Assembly (NCBI RefSeq): GCF_017901175.1
Contig: NZ_CP072793.1
Span: 806,001-870,000 of the forward strand
DNA from: Thiothrix unzii
GTDB lineage: Bacteria; Pseudomonadota; Gammaproteobacteria; Thiotrichales; Thiotrichaceae
Length of the DNA: 64,000 nt
Direction: 5' to 3'
The notes beneath the pieces were generated by a model, which ran no database searches, was not told the origin of the DNA, and saw nothing but the letters and a program-made list of their open reading frames with translations. Shown piece by piece: positions 19,493 to 29,002 of this stretch. The first letter of the stretch is position 1. Every line of letters begins with the position of its first letter. Position numbers and translations under genes: made by a program.

Positions 19493-21994
19493 TTGGCAAG
19501 CAAAGTTACACTCAATCCGAAGAAACGCCTTGCGGTGCAGCAAGCGTCAATTATTATTTTTTTAGGCATTGCTTCGGTCATTATGTTGGCACTGCTGACG
19601 TATGATGCCCGCGATCCTGGGCCTTTCAACATCAACAGTAATCCGGGGCAGATTTTCAACGTGGCGGAACGTCCCGGCGCGTGGTTAGCTGATTTTTTAT
19701 TCGGATTAATGGGCTATTTTGCCTACGGTTTGCCGGTAGTGCTGGTGGTGATGGGCTTGGTGTCCTTCCGCATTGGCCCGCAAATGAAAAACCCCAATAA
19801 CCCCATTGGCGGCGTTAACGATCTGATCAGTGCGGGCGGTGCTATTTTGCTGCTGCTATCGGGTAGTGGTTTGGCGCATTTGCTGTTTGAGGGGCATAAC
19901 GGTTACGGCGGCGGCGGTTTGCTGGGGCAGTTAGTGGGCAATCTGGTGGCGCACTCGTTCTTGGGCTTATACGGTGCGGCGTTGTTGTTAATGTCGTTGT
20001 TTCTTGGCGGTTTAACGCTGGTCACGGATATTTCATGGGCAACCGTTGCCGAAAAAGTCGGTGATGAAGTGCTAAGACTCTTCGATAAAGCCCAAGAGGT
20101 GAAAGGCGGCAGTGCGGATGCGAAAGCGGGCTTGCTGGGTAAAGTTTCCGGTGTATTAGACACCAGTAAAGATTACCTGAAAACCAGCAAAGCCTCGCTG
20201 GATAAAGCTTCCGGTTGGGTCAGCCGGACTGCGGGTGGGCTGAGTGGCGGGCGTACCGATCCTGTGTTGGAGGAGGGTGCGGATTTAGCCGATTTAGAAT
20301 CCCATCAGGAACGTCGTGAATCCACTTTGGGTGTACCAGCGTTCGCCAGCCGTGACCCGGCGAGTGTGGGCGAGGTTAAAGTTGCAAAACCGAAATCCGC
20401 TGCTAAACCCGCCGCTGTTGCCGATGCGATCGAAGATGAAGAGCTACGCAGTGTGGTGGAAGAATTACCACGTATCGGTGGCAAAGGCAGCATGTTGGTA
20501 TTGCCGCGTTTGACCTTGCTGAATCCGCCGCCGAAAGAGCGTGTTACCCAATCCAAAGAACGCTTGGATGAACTTGCGGGTAAGTTGGTTGAAGCCTTGG
20601 GGCATTACGGTGTGCCGGATGTCAAAGTGGTGGCGCAAGCTCCGGGGCCGGTGATTACCCGTTTCGAGCTGGAATTGCCGGATGGAACTAAAGCGTCCAA
20701 AATTTCCGGGTTGTCGTCGGATTTGGCGCGGAATATGTGCGTTTCCAGCGTGCGCGTGGTGGAAGTGATTCCGGGTCGTCCAACCATTGGGGTTGAAATT
20801 CCTAATGATCGCCGCGACGTGGTGACGATCAGTGAAATGATTGGCTCGTCGGCTTACAAGAAAAACGCTTCCCCCTTGTGTCTGGTGTTGGGTAAAGACA
20901 TTGCAGGCAATCCGATGGTGGTGGATTTGGCGCGGATGCCGCATTTGCTGGTGGCAGGGACGACAGGTTCGGGTAAATCGGTGTTCATCAATGCGGTGTT
21001 AATGAGCTTGCTGTATAAAGCCACACCCGAAGAGGTGCGCATGATTATGATTGACCCGAAAATGCTCGAATTGAGCAGTTACGAGGACATTCCGCACCTA
21101 TTGGCTCCGGTGGTGACTGATATGAAACACGCTGCCAATGCATTACGCTGGTGCGTGGCAGAAATGGAGCGGCGTTACCTGCTGATGTCGAAGTTGAAAG
21201 TGCGTAATATTGCCGGTTTCAACGAGAAAATCCGTGAAGCGGAAGACCGTGGTGATGTGATTATGGATCCGTTGTTTGATCCGTTAACCGCCGTCGATGG
21301 GCATCCGTTACCGCTGAAAACCTTGCCTTACATTGTGGTAATCGTCGACGAATTCGCCGACATGATGATGGTCGTCGGTAAGAAGGTCGAAGAGCTGATT
21401 GCACGTTTGGCACAGAAAGCGCGGGCATCGGGGATACACTTGATTTTAGCCACACAACGCCCGTCGGTGGATGTTATTACGGGTTTGATTAAGGCGAATA
21501 TTCCGACCCGGATTGCGTTTCAGGTGTCGACGAAAATCGACTCACGTACCATTTTGGATCAAGGTGGCGCGGAACAATTGCTGGGTTACGGCGATATGCT
21601 GTATATGCCGCCGGGAACCTCGTTGCCATTGCGGGTGCACGGTGCGCTGGTGACAGACCGCGAAGTGGAAGACGTGGCGAATTACCTCAAGCTGCAAGGG
21701 GAACCGGATTACATTGCGGATGTCTTAGCTGATACAACGTCTTCATCCGATGCGATACCCGGATTGGAGCCGCTGGGCGAGCGCGAAGGTGAAGCTGATC
21801 CATTGTTTGACGAAGCGGTGGCAGTGGTCACTGAATCGCGGCGTGCGTCGATCTCCTATTTGCAACGCCGTTTAAAAGTGGGTTACAACCGCGCGGCACG
21901 CATGATAGAAGACATGGAAACAGCAGGTGTGGTGAGCGCGGTACTCAGTAACGGAACCCGTGATGTGCTTGCTCCCGCACCGATAAAGGATTAA
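19493..21994 (+). CDS. ftsK: DNA translocase FtsK
   Basis: 833 residues from TTG 19493 (AGGGA 7 nt upstream); another TTG at 19439 would add 18 polar residues and overlaps a plausible promoter (TTGAAT 19439, TATAAA 19460). The N-terminal domain has about four membrane helices. A linker (~200-330) rich in Lys, Ser and Asp leads to the motor: Walker [15 protein letters not shown], Walker [14 protein letters not shown]. The gamma winged helix for KOPS recognition is at the end ([23 protein letters not shown]). FtsK pumps chromosome dimers to XerCD/dif at the septum. lolA and rarA follow closely in the same direction, as in E. coli. Confidence 0.95.
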   Translation: MASKVTLNPKKRLAVQQASIIIFLGIASVIMLALLTYDARDPGPFNINSNPGQIFNVAERPGAWLADFLFGLMGYFAYGLPVVLVVMGLVSFRIGPQMKNPNNPIGGVNDLISAGGAILLLLSGSGLAHLLFEGHNGYGGGGLLGQLVGNLVAHSFLGLYGAALLLMSLFLGGLTLVTDISWATVAEKVGDEVLRLFDKAQEVKGGSADAKAGLLGKVSGVLDTSKDYLKTSKASLDKASGWVSRTAGGLSGGRTDPVLEEGADLADLESHQERRESTLGVPAFASRDPASVGEVKVAKPKSAAKPAAVADAIEDEELRSVVEELPRIGGKGSMLVLPRLTLLNPPPKERVTQSKERLDELAGKLVEALGHYGVPDVKVVAQAPGPVITRFELELPDGTKASKISGLSSDLARNMCVSSVRVVEVIPGRPTIGVEIPNDRRDVVTISEMIGSSAYKKNASPLCLVLGKDIAGNPMVVDLARMPHLLVAGTTGSGKSVFINAVLMSLLYKATPEEVRMIMIDPKMLELSSYEDIPHLLAPVVTDMKHAANALRWCVAEMERRYLLMSKLKVRNIAGFNEKIREAEDRGDVIMDPLFDPLTAVDGHPLPLKTLPYIVVIVDEFADMMMVVGKKVEELIARLAQKARASGIHLILATQRPSVDVITGLIKANIPTRIAFQVSTKIDSRTILDQGGAEQLLGYGDMLYMPPGTSLPLRVHGALVTDREVEDVANYLKLQGEPDYIADVLADTTSSSDAIPGLEPLGEREGEADPLFDEAVAVVTESRRASISYLQRRLKVGYNRAARMIEDMETAGVVSAVLSNGTRDVLAPAPIKD

Positions 21995-22007
21995 ATACAA
22001 GAGGTTA

Positions 22008-22643
22008 ATGATGAAAACGAAGTTTGCGAAAACACTGCTGATGTTGTTGATGACCGGGCTGGCAAGCAACGCTTGGGCAGGGGGGCGCGAGAAACTCAAT
22101 GAGTTTTTTACTCAGGTTGATACCATGCAATCCGGTTTTACCCAGCAAGTGGTGGATGATAAAGGCAAGGTACGTCAGTCATCCAGCGGTACAGTTTTTC
22201 TGTCACGCCCCGGCAAGTTCCGTTGGGAATACGCAGCACCCGATAAGCATCAAATCGTGGCGGATGGTAAAAACGTCTGGGTTTACGATGTTGAGCTGGA
22301 TCAGGTGACGGTAAAGCCGATGAAACAAGCGTTATCAGCCGCGCCTGTAGGTTTATTACTGCAAAAGCAAGCGGCTGAAAAGCAATTCGCGGTAGCTGAA
22401 ATGGAAGCGGATGGCAGTAATCTGGAATGGTTTCGTTTGACACCGCACAAGAAAGATTCCGATTTCACCTCGATGGACTTGGGCATTAGCGAGAGCGGTG
22501 TTCAGGAAATGATCCTCAACGATAAGTTTGGGCAAATGACTTACATTAAGTTCCAAGGCTTGCGTACCAATAGTGGCATCGACGATTCGCGCTTTAGTTT
22601 CACACCACCGAAAGGGGCGGATGTGATTGGCAATCCGGCTTGA
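22008..22643 (+). CDS. lolA: Outer-membrane lipoprotein carrier protein LolA
   Basis: 211 residues with a signal peptide ([19 protein letters not shown] ... AWA). It is the periplasmic chaperone that carries lipoproteins from LolCDE to LolB. Family features: [36 protein letters not shown], then [20 protein letters not shown]. It lies 13 bp after ftsK, and its TGA overlaps the TTG start of rarA. Confidence 0.94.
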   Translation: MMKTKFAKTLLMLLMTGLASNAWAGGREKLNEFFTQVDTMQSGFTQQVVDDKGKVRQSSSGTVFLSRPGKFRWEYAAPDKHQIVADGKNVWVYDVELDQVTVKPMKQALSAAPVGLLLQKQAAEKQFAVAEMEADGSNLEWFRLTPHKKDSDFTSMDLGISESGVQEMILNDKFGQMTYIKFQGLRTNSGIDDSRFSFTPPKGADVIGNPA

Positions 22644-23926
22644 TTCCACTCGCTGAACGAATGCGCCCGGCGACTTTAGACGAGTACGCTGGGCAGTCTC
22701 ACCTCCTCGCCGTTGGCAAACCGCTACGGCGAGCGATTGAAGAATCCCGCCCGCACTCCATGCTGTTTTGGGGGCCACCGGGAACCGGCAAAACCACCCT
22801 CGCACGTTTAATTACCCATTATTGGAATGCCGAATTTTTGACGCTTTCGGCGGTATTAGCCGGTGTTAAAGATATTCGTGCAGCGGTAGAGGTGGCGCGT
22901 GATAATCGCCAGCAACGGGGCAGGGCGACGGTGCTATTCGTCGATGAAGTTCACCGTTTCAATAAAACCCAGCAGGATGCTTTTCTGCCGCACATTGAAG
23001 ATGGCACGCTGTTGTTTATTGGTGCGACTACCGAAAATCCTTCGTTTGAACTCAATAACGCCTTGTTGTCGCGGGTGCGGACTTACGTGTTACGCCCGTT
23101 AACCCCGGAAGCGATTGTCGGGGTGTTGCAACGTGCGCTGCATAATCGTGAACACGGTTTGGGTGAACAGGGCTTGCAGGTGAGCGATGAAGTGCTGGAT
23201 GCGTTGGCACAAGCCGCCGATGGTGATGCGCGGCGTGCGCTCAATTGGTTGGAACAGGCCGCAGATTTGGCTGAAGCAACGCCCGCCGGTGCGGTATTGA
23301 GTATTGCCAGCGTGCAGGAAGTAGTGGGCGGTAACTTACGGCGTTTCGATAAAGGCGGTGATTTGTTTTACGAGCAGATTTCCGCTTTGCATAAATCAGT
23401 GCGTGGTACTGACCCGGATGCGGCGTTGTATTGGCTGTGCCGGATGTTGGACGGCGGTTGTGACCCCTTATACATTGCGCGGCGCGTGGTACGCATGGCA
23501 ACAGAAGATATTGGTAATGCCGACCCGCGCGGTTTAACACTGGCTTTAAATGCATGGGACACTTACGAACGCCTTGGCAGCCCGGAAGGGCATTTAGCCA
23601 TTGCGCAAGCCGTGGTGTATTTGGCGTGCGCACCCAAAAGCAACGCGGTGTATACCGCTTTCAAACAAGCGATGATGGATGCTCAACAATCCGGCTCACT
23701 GGATGTGCCGCTGCATTTACGCAACGCTCCGACTACGTTAATGAAGGCACTGGATTACGGTAAAGGCTACCGTTACGCCCATGATGAGCAGAATGCTTAC
23801 GCGACAGGGGAAAACTATTTCCCGGAAGCGTTGCGGGGGCGGCGTTATTACGAGCCTGTGGCGCGTGGGCTAGAAATCAAAATTCGCGAAAAACTAGCCG
23901 CACTGCGCCGCCATCCTAGCGATTAA
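22640..23926 (+). CDS. rarA: Replication-associated recombination ATPase RarA (MgsA)
   Basis: 428 residues from TTG 22640, which overlaps the lolA stop (TTGA); an ATG 21 nt in would drop the conserved PLAERMRP opening. This is an AAA+ clamp-loader-like ATPase acting at stalled replication forks. Walker [16 protein letters not shown], Walker [17 protein letters not shown], sensor [18 protein letters not shown], and the RarA tetramerisation tail [14 protein letters not shown]. The final 4 bp overlap the convergent small secreted-protein gene. Confidence 0.95.
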   Translation: MIPLAERMRPATLDEYAGQSHLLAVGKPLRRAIEESRPHSMLFWGPPGTGKTTLARLITHYWNAEFLTLSAVLAGVKDIRAAVEVARDNRQQRGRATVLFVDEVHRFNKTQQDAFLPHIEDGTLLFIGATTENPSFELNNALLSRVRTYVLRPLTPEAIVGVLQRALHNREHGLGEQGLQVSDEVLDALAQAADGDARRALNWLEQAADLAEATPAGAVLSIASVQEVVGGNLRRFDKGGDLFYEQISALHKSVRGTDPDAALYWLCRMLDGGCDPLYIARRVVRMATEDIGNADPRGLTLALNAWDTYERLGSPEGHLAIAQAVVYLACAPKSNAVYTAFKQAMMDAQQSGSLDVPLHLRNAPTTLMKALDYGKGYRYAHDEQNAYATGENYFPEALRGRRYYEPVARGLEIKIREKLAALRRHPSD

Positions 23927-24240
23927 TCCATCGCAATCACGACATTTACCTGACCAGTGCTACCAACGGTGAACATACGGTCACGTACTACATCGCCGTA
24001 ACGTGCCACTGCGCGGTAATTACCGGGGGTCAGTTCCATATTGACTGAATGGGTAGTGGCTCTGCCAGCGGAACTATTGTTATCCAAACGGAATACTTCC
24101 CATGCAACCGGGGTGAAGGCGGGCGCGTCACGTAAGGTCGCGGCTAAATTGACACTGCCGGAGCTGTAAGCTGGGGCGGATAACAAACTGATACTGAAGC
24201 AAGAAGCCAATACCCATAGATGTGTTTTGCGAATATCCAT
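23923..24240 (-). CDS. Small secreted beta-sandwich-like protein
   Basis: 105 residues with a signal peptide ([19 protein letters not shown]). The mature part is a single small domain with [10 protein letters not shown] and [37 protein letters not shown], the strand pattern of PEGA or carboxypeptidase-regulatory-like folds. GGAGAG sits just before the ATG, and a TATACT hexamer lies at 24301-24306 on the minus strand. No precise function can be given; a periplasmic accessory role is inferred. Confidence 0.6.
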   Translation of the reverse strand: MDIRKTHLWVLASCFSISLLSAPAYSSGSVNLAATLRDAPAFTPVAWEVFRLDNNSSAGRATTHSVNMELTPGNYRAVARYGDVVRDRMFTVGSTGQVNVVIAMD

Positions 24241-24403
24241 AACACTCTCCTTGTGCGATGCACTGCTGAGTTATTTTAAACGGAAACTTTTCTGATCCTG
24301 AGTATAGATAGCTTTGCCTAAAAAAAGTGCTATATAGAAAAGTTTTATGAATATTAACTGAACAAGAAAATATATTTCGCCAAAAACTGGATTAATGGGC
24401 GCG

Positions 24404-24434
24404 AAAAACCGTACCGACGGTTAAGTCAGTACGG
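24404..24434 (-). terminator. Rho-independent terminator after pckA
   Basis: On the minus strand CCGTAC pairs with GTACGG (24409-24414 with 24429-24434), and an inner GAC/GTC extends the stem past one mismatch. The hairpin is followed by TTTTT (complement of 24404-24408). It lies about 30 bp beyond the pckA stop. Confidence 0.7.
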
Positions 24435-24463
24435 CAGCTCAGGAGAGGTAGGAGCTTGAAAGT

Positions 24464-26077
24464 TTAAGCGCGTCCCGCTAATGGGGCAGCGTCAAGAATG
24501 GCGGCAGATACGCCGTCGCTATAGGCAGTAAAGTTCTGATGGAAGGCAGTAGCCAGTTGCGTGGCTTTGGCTTGGTAAGCAGCGGCATCTGTCCATGTAG
24601 AAGCCGGGTCAAGCACTTCAGCCGGAACATTCGGGCAGCTCGTTGGAATATTCAGACCAAAAATCGGGTCAACCCGCGTTTCTACCGTATCCAGTTCACC
24701 GTTGAGCGCGGCATTGACCATGCTACGGGTGTGATGAATATTCATGCGTTTACCAGTGCCGTAGCTACCACCGCTCCAGCCTGTATTGACTAACCAGCAA
24801 GAAACGCCGTGTTCATTGATTTTTTGCCCTAACAAACCCGCGTAAACGGAAGGGTGCAAAGCCATAAACGGTGCGCCAAAACAGGTGCTGAAAGTTGCCG
24901 TTGGTTCGGTAACACCTTTTTCTGTACCAGCGACTTTCGCGGTGTAACCAGAAATGAAGTGGTACATCGCCTGTTCGGTGGTAAGTTTGGAAATCGGTGG
25001 TAATACCCCGAACGCATCGCAAGTCAGCATAATAATGTGCTTAGGATGACCCGCTTTACCGGGGTACAACGCACCCGGAATTTGCGTAATCGGGTAACTG
25101 GCGCGGGTGTTTTCGGTGAGGCTGTTATCGTCAAGATTCAGCTTGCGGGTTGCCGCATCCATAACCACGTTTTCGAGAACCGTGCCGAAAGTTTGTGTGG
25201 TTTTGTAAATCAGTGGCTCTTGATCTGCTGATAAATTGATAACCTTAGCGTAGCAACCGCCTTCTAGGTTGAATACGCCGTCATCGCTCCAGCCGTGTTC
25301 ATCATCACCAATCAAAGCGCGATTCGGATCAGCGGACAGGGTGGTTTTGCCCGTGCCGGAAAGTCCGAATAGAATCGCCACATCACCGTCTGTCCCGACA
25401 TTCGCAGAAGCGTGCATCGACATAATGCCGCGCTGTGGTAACAGGTAGTTCAGCACCGAGAAAATGGATTTTTTGATTTCGCCAGCGTAATGCGTGCCGC
25501 CAATCAAAATCAAACCGCGTGACAAGTTCAGCAATACAAACGCGCCAGAGTATGTGCCGTGCGCTTGCGGATCAGCCTGCATATCGGGAACGTGAATCAC
25601 GGTAAATTTGGGTTCATCAACTGCCAATTGACGGTTCAAATCGTCAGGGCGGATGAACATATTACGTGCAAACAGGGCGTGCCATGCGTATTGGGTAATG
25701 ATACGTACCGGCAATTCATCGGTTTCATTCGCACCAGCAAGCAAGTCTTGAACAAAGACTTCCTTGCCTGCTAAAAATTGTTGGGCATCGTTGAGAATGC
25801 GCTCGAAATGGGCTTCGGTCATGGATTTATTGACCTTGCCCCACCACACTTTATCGTGGCTGCCAGCGTCATCAACAATGAATTTATCGTTGGGGGCGCG
25901 TCCGGTAAACGTGCCAGTGTAAGCCACGAAAACGCCATCCGCGCTGATTTTGCCTTCGTTACGATTAAGGGCTTGTTCGTACAGGACAGGGGAAGATTGA
26001 TTCCAGTGGATGTTCTGCAACTTGTCCAGACCGTGTGTGCTTGCTAGGTAGTCTGCCAAGATAGCTGTTGTGCTCAT
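24464..26077 (-). CDS. pckA: Phosphoenolpyruvate carboxykinase (ATP)
   Basis: 537 residues from ATG 26077 (CGGAGGCGT upstream); an in-frame ATG at 26110 lies within an operator palindrome and is unlikely. It converts oxaloacetate and ATP to PEP, CO2 and ADP, the first step of gluconeogenesis. ATP-type signatures: GRAPNDKFIVDD near the start, GGTHYAGEIKKSIFSVLNYLLP, kinase-1a loop GLSGTGKTTLSADPNR, and ENTRASYPI. It is transcribed away from rhlB over a region with four TGTCGACA palindromes and ends in an intrinsic terminator. Confidence 0.96.
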   Translation of the reverse strand: MSTTAILADYLASTHGLDKLQNIHWNQSSPVLYEQALNRNEGKISADGVFVAYTGTFTGRAPNDKFIVDDAGSHDKVWWGKVNKSMTEAHFERILNDAQQFLAGKEVFVQDLLAGANETDELPVRIITQYAWHALFARNMFIRPDDLNRQLAVDEPKFTVIHVPDMQADPQAHGTYSGAFVLLNLSRGLILIGGTHYAGEIKKSIFSVLNYLLPQRGIMSMHASANVGTDGDVAILFGLSGTGKTTLSADPNRALIGDDEHGWSDDGVFNLEGGCYAKVINLSADQEPLIYKTTQTFGTVLENVVMDAATRKLNLDDNSLTENTRASYPITQIPGALYPGKAGHPKHIIMLTCDAFGVLPPISKLTTEQAMYHFISGYTAKVAGTEKGVTEPTATFSTCFGAPFMALHPSVYAGLLGQKINEHGVSCWLVNTGWSGGSYGTGKRMNIHHTRSMVNAALNGELDTVETRVDPIFGLNIPTSCPNVPAEVLDPASTWTDAAAYQAKATQLATAFHQNFTAYSDGVSAAILDAAPLAGRA

Positions 26078-26101
26078 GTAACGCCTCCGGTGTAGCGTGT
26101 A

Positions 26102-26235
26102 TGTCGACAAAGTTAACTTATCGTGATAAGGAGGCGCGTTATAATAAGCGATATTGTCGACTTTTAGAAGAAATAGTTAACGTTATGAATAAAATTTCAT
26201 AGGTATTGTCGACACATTATTTTGTGATGTCGACA
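26102..26235. promoter_or_regulatory. Cluster of four TGTCGACA palindromes between pckA and rhlB
   Basis: Palindromic cores lie at 26102-26109 (TGTCGACA), 26155-26162 (TGTCGACT), 26207-26214 (TGTCGACA) and 26228-26235 (TGTCGACA). Centre-to-centre distances are 53, 52 and 21 bp, near 5, 5 and 2 helical turns, so one protein could sit on the same face at all four. The last two form a larger inverted repeat (ATTGTCGACA ... TGTCGACAAT). The second site overlaps the likely pckA promoter zone (TATTAT on the minus strand at 26146-26141). A separate hairpin CTTATCGTGATAAG lies at 26117-26130. The regulator is unknown; a central CpG is common in LacI-family operators, which is only a hint. Confidence 0.65.
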
Positions 26236-26324
26236 ATGTGGGTAATGCCGGATAGCCATTGCATCGTGCTAAATAATTGTGGATTTTGTGCAGTCTTTCG
26301 CAATCAGTGTGATATTCTCACGTG

Positions 26325-27611
26325 ATGGAAAATTTCTACTTAAGTCAAACACGTTTCGATTCATTCCCTTTGGATGAACGTTTATTAGCGTCCTTGCGTG
26401 ATGCTGGTTTTGAGTATTGCTCGCGGATTCAGGCCGATTCATTGCCGTTGACATTGGCGGGGCAAGACGTAGCAGGGCAAGCACAAACGGGCACGGGTAA
26501 AACCGGCGCGTTTTTGGTGGCGGTGTTTCAGCATTTGCTGAACAATCCGCAGCCGAATGCGGAAGCTGGCACGGTGCGTTGCATGATTTTGGCTCCTACC
26601 CGCGAGTTGGCGATTCAGATTGCGCGTGATGCGGAAAGTCTGGGGCAGCACATTGGGTTGCGCACTGTATTGGTTTACGGTGGTGCGGGTTACGACAAGC
26701 AGCGGCGGCAATTTGAAGAGCCGGTGGACGTATTGATTGGGACACCTGGGCGCGTCATTGATTACTGGAAACAGCACGTTTTCACCCTCAAGCATGTGCA
26801 AGCTTTGGTCATGGATGAAGCGGATCGCATGTTTGACATGGGCTTTATTCAGGACGTGCGCTACTTAATGCGCAAACTGCCACCGCCGGATAAACGCTTA
26901 AATATGCTGTTTTCCGCGACACTCTCGCACCGGGTGTTGGAGCTGGCGTATGAACACATGAACAACCCGCAAAAAGTACAAATCGAAGCGGAATCGGTGC
27001 GTGCTGATAACATTGTGGAACACGTGTATTTCCCCGCCAATGAAGAAAAGATTCCGTTATTGATTGGGTTGATTCGGCAATTGACCCCGTTTCGGGCGAT
27101 TGTGTTTGTGAATACCAAACACATTGCGGAAAAGATTGATGATTACTTGCGTGGCAACGGCATTAGCTCGGATTTGATTTCCGGTGATGTGCGTCAGAAT
27201 AAACGTGAGCGGCTGCTTAAAGATTTTGAAGCAGGGCAGTTTCAGGTGTTGATTGCTACCGACGTGGCGGCACGCGGGTTGCATATTCCTGATGTGAGCC
27301 ATGTGTTTAACTTCGATTTACCGCAAATGGCGGAAGATTACGTGCATCGGATTGGGCGTACTGCGCGTGCCGGGGCTTCGGGTGAAGCGCATAGCTTTGC
27401 GTGTGAAGATACCGCGTTTTACTTGCCGGAGATTGAAGAATACACCGGCAAATCGATTCCCGTGACCAAAATCACCAACGCATTATTGGCAACCGATCTG
27501 GTGCGCCCGCACCGGCAGCAACGTGAACGTGCCGGACAACACGGTGGTGATAGCCGTCCGCCGCGCCGCAACAATAATGCCCCGCGCGGCAATCGCTCTT
27601 CAGGCCGGTAA
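26325..27611 (+). CDS. rhlB: DEAD-box ATP-dependent RNA helicase, RhlB-like
   Basis: 428 residues from ATG 26325 (a GTG directly precedes it). Helicase motifs in order: Q motif with CSRIQADSLPLTLAGQDVAG, motif I AQTGTGKT, Ia APTRELAIQ, II VMDEADRMFDMGF, III SATLS, V ATDVAARGLHIPDVSHVFN, VI HRIGRTARAG. The MFDMGFIQDVRYLMRKLP stretch and the opening resemble RhlB, the degradosome helicase, rather than RhlE. The C-terminal tail is basic and Asn/Arg/Gly-rich (RPPRRNNNAPRGNRSSGR), typical of RNA-binding tails. The last 12 bp overlap the convergent creD. Confidence 0.88.
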   Translation: MENFYLSQTRFDSFPLDERLLASLRDAGFEYCSRIQADSLPLTLAGQDVAGQAQTGTGKTGAFLVAVFQHLLNNPQPNAEAGTVRCMILAPTRELAIQIARDAESLGQHIGLRTVLVYGGAGYDKQRRQFEEPVDVLIGTPGRVIDYWKQHVFTLKHVQALVMDEADRMFDMGFIQDVRYLMRKLPPPDKRLNMLFSATLSHRVLELAYEHMNNPQKVQIEAESVRADNIVEHVYFPANEEKIPLLIGLIRQLTPFRAIVFVNTKHIAEKIDDYLRGNGISSDLISGDVRQNKRERLLKDFEAGQFQVLIATDVAARGLHIPDVSHVFNFDLPQMAEDYVHRIGRTARAGASGEAHSFACEDTAFYLPEIEEYTGKSIPVTKITNALLATDLVRPHRQQRERAGQHGGDSRPPRRNNNAPRGNRSSGR

Positions 27612-28970
27612 ACGTCGGGTGATGACCATCATCATCCCCATCGCGCCGACCAACAAGCCTACGCCCACCAACAGCGCGTAATCCTCTATCTGCAACAGCA
27701 GGTAGAGCAGCCCATACAGCAACGCCAACACTACAAACACCCCAACTGTGCGCCAGACATCGCGCAAAATACCGCCTAAATACCAAGTCAATGGCAGCAC
27801 CGTCACACTGCTGGCAGCAATATAAGCGTACAAAAAGCCGATATGTTCTGCCAACGCCAATAACACCAAGTAAAACAATGCCAGTGAACCGCCCACCAGC
27901 ACGTATTGCAGGGTATGCAACCGCCGTTTCAAGCCGATTTCAAACGCAAACAACAGTAAAAACGTTAAACTCACGAACAAAATAGCGTATTTCACCGCAC
28001 GATTGACTTGGGTATACAGCGAAGAACTTTCGTACAAACTCACGCCCGCAGTGAAGTTGTGTAAATCGTAAGTTTGGTTGTCAGACGCAACCCACGCTTG
28101 CGGGTAGTTACGCACCAGATGAGAAATTTCCCAAGTGGCATTAAAGCCTTGCGCATTGATTTCGTGGGTGTTAGGTAATAACGCACCTTGGAAACTGGGG
28201 TTAGTCCAAGCGGAACTCATGCGGGTTTTGGTGTTTTTACCCACGGGGGCGAAAAACAGCCCGTCGCTACCGTGCAGTTTTAAGCTGAGTTTAAACGGGT
28301 GGGTCGCGCCGTCGGTGTATTCGCCGGGTGGCAGCGGCGCGTGGAAACCGTTGGCTAACAGTTTCGGCATTCCCGTGCCCGGTTCTAACGCCAGCGTGTC
28401 TTCACCCCACAGCAGCGCGGGCGTATTGCTGATGGCTTTGGGGTCGTCAATGCCAAACATGACGTAGGCATTTTCCCACTGAATGCGGCGTTCGCCTTCG
28501 CTGGCTTTTAGCAGTACCGAATGATCAAATGTCCCATTGATGCTGATGTTAGCGTTATACACCAGCGCGTCGTAGATGCCGCGTTGACGGTGTTCTTCCG
28601 CCAAATCCGCCCGGATTTCCAAGGTTTCCGGCAATAATACCGCGAGATGATCCTTGTAAATGTCTTTACTGACTACGCGGGATTCGCCGTCTTTGTCCGT
28701 TACCGTGTCCACATTGGTGAAGTGTTCAACATACGGCACGACCAGCACCGGCCCCACGAGGGTTTGGCGTTGCCCCCACGCCGCTGCTACTTCATTCAGC
28801 ACACCTTGATGATACGCCTGTCGCTCTTGCACGACTTGCATCACCATAAACAGTGGAATCAACATCAGCAACGTCAATAACGCAATGCTGAGAGCGCGAA
28901 ACCCCAACGAGTGAACGAGGGTGTGTAAATAACGGGGTGAGGTTGCGTAGGGCGGGGTTTGTTCAGACAT
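27600..28970 (-). CDS. creD: Cell envelope integrity protein CreD
   Basis: 456 residues. The N-terminal membrane helix (ALSIALLTLLMLIPLFMVMQVV) is followed by a large periplasmic domain (~50-310) with QTLVGPVLVVPYVEH, a CreD family signature. A C-terminal block of about five membrane helices (~320-450) includes FEIGLKRRLHTLQYVLVGGSLALFYL, also family-typical. CreD belongs to the CreBC stress regulon in enterobacteria and affects envelope integrity and beta-lactam response, but no creBC genes are present here. It is a single gene. Confidence 0.9.
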   Translation of the reverse strand: MSEQTPPYATSPRYLHTLVHSLGFRALSIALLTLLMLIPLFMVMQVVQERQAYHQGVLNEVAAAWGQRQTLVGPVLVVPYVEHFTNVDTVTDKDGESRVVSKDIYKDHLAVLLPETLEIRADLAEEHRQRGIYDALVYNANISINGTFDHSVLLKASEGERRIQWENAYVMFGIDDPKAISNTPALLWGEDTLALEPGTGMPKLLANGFHAPLPPGEYTDGATHPFKLSLKLHGSDGLFFAPVGKNTKTRMSSAWTNPSFQGALLPNTHEINAQGFNATWEISHLVRNYPQAWVASDNQTYDLHNFTAGVSLYESSSLYTQVNRAVKYAILFVSLTFLLLFAFEIGLKRRLHTLQYVLVGGSLALFYLVLLALAEHIGFLYAYIAASSVTVLPLTWYLGGILRDVWRTVGVFVVLALLYGLLYLLLQIEDYALLVGVGLLVGAMGMMMVITRRLPA

Positions 28971-29002
28971 GCCTGCGATGATCCTTGTTCGAGTTAGGTA
29001 AA

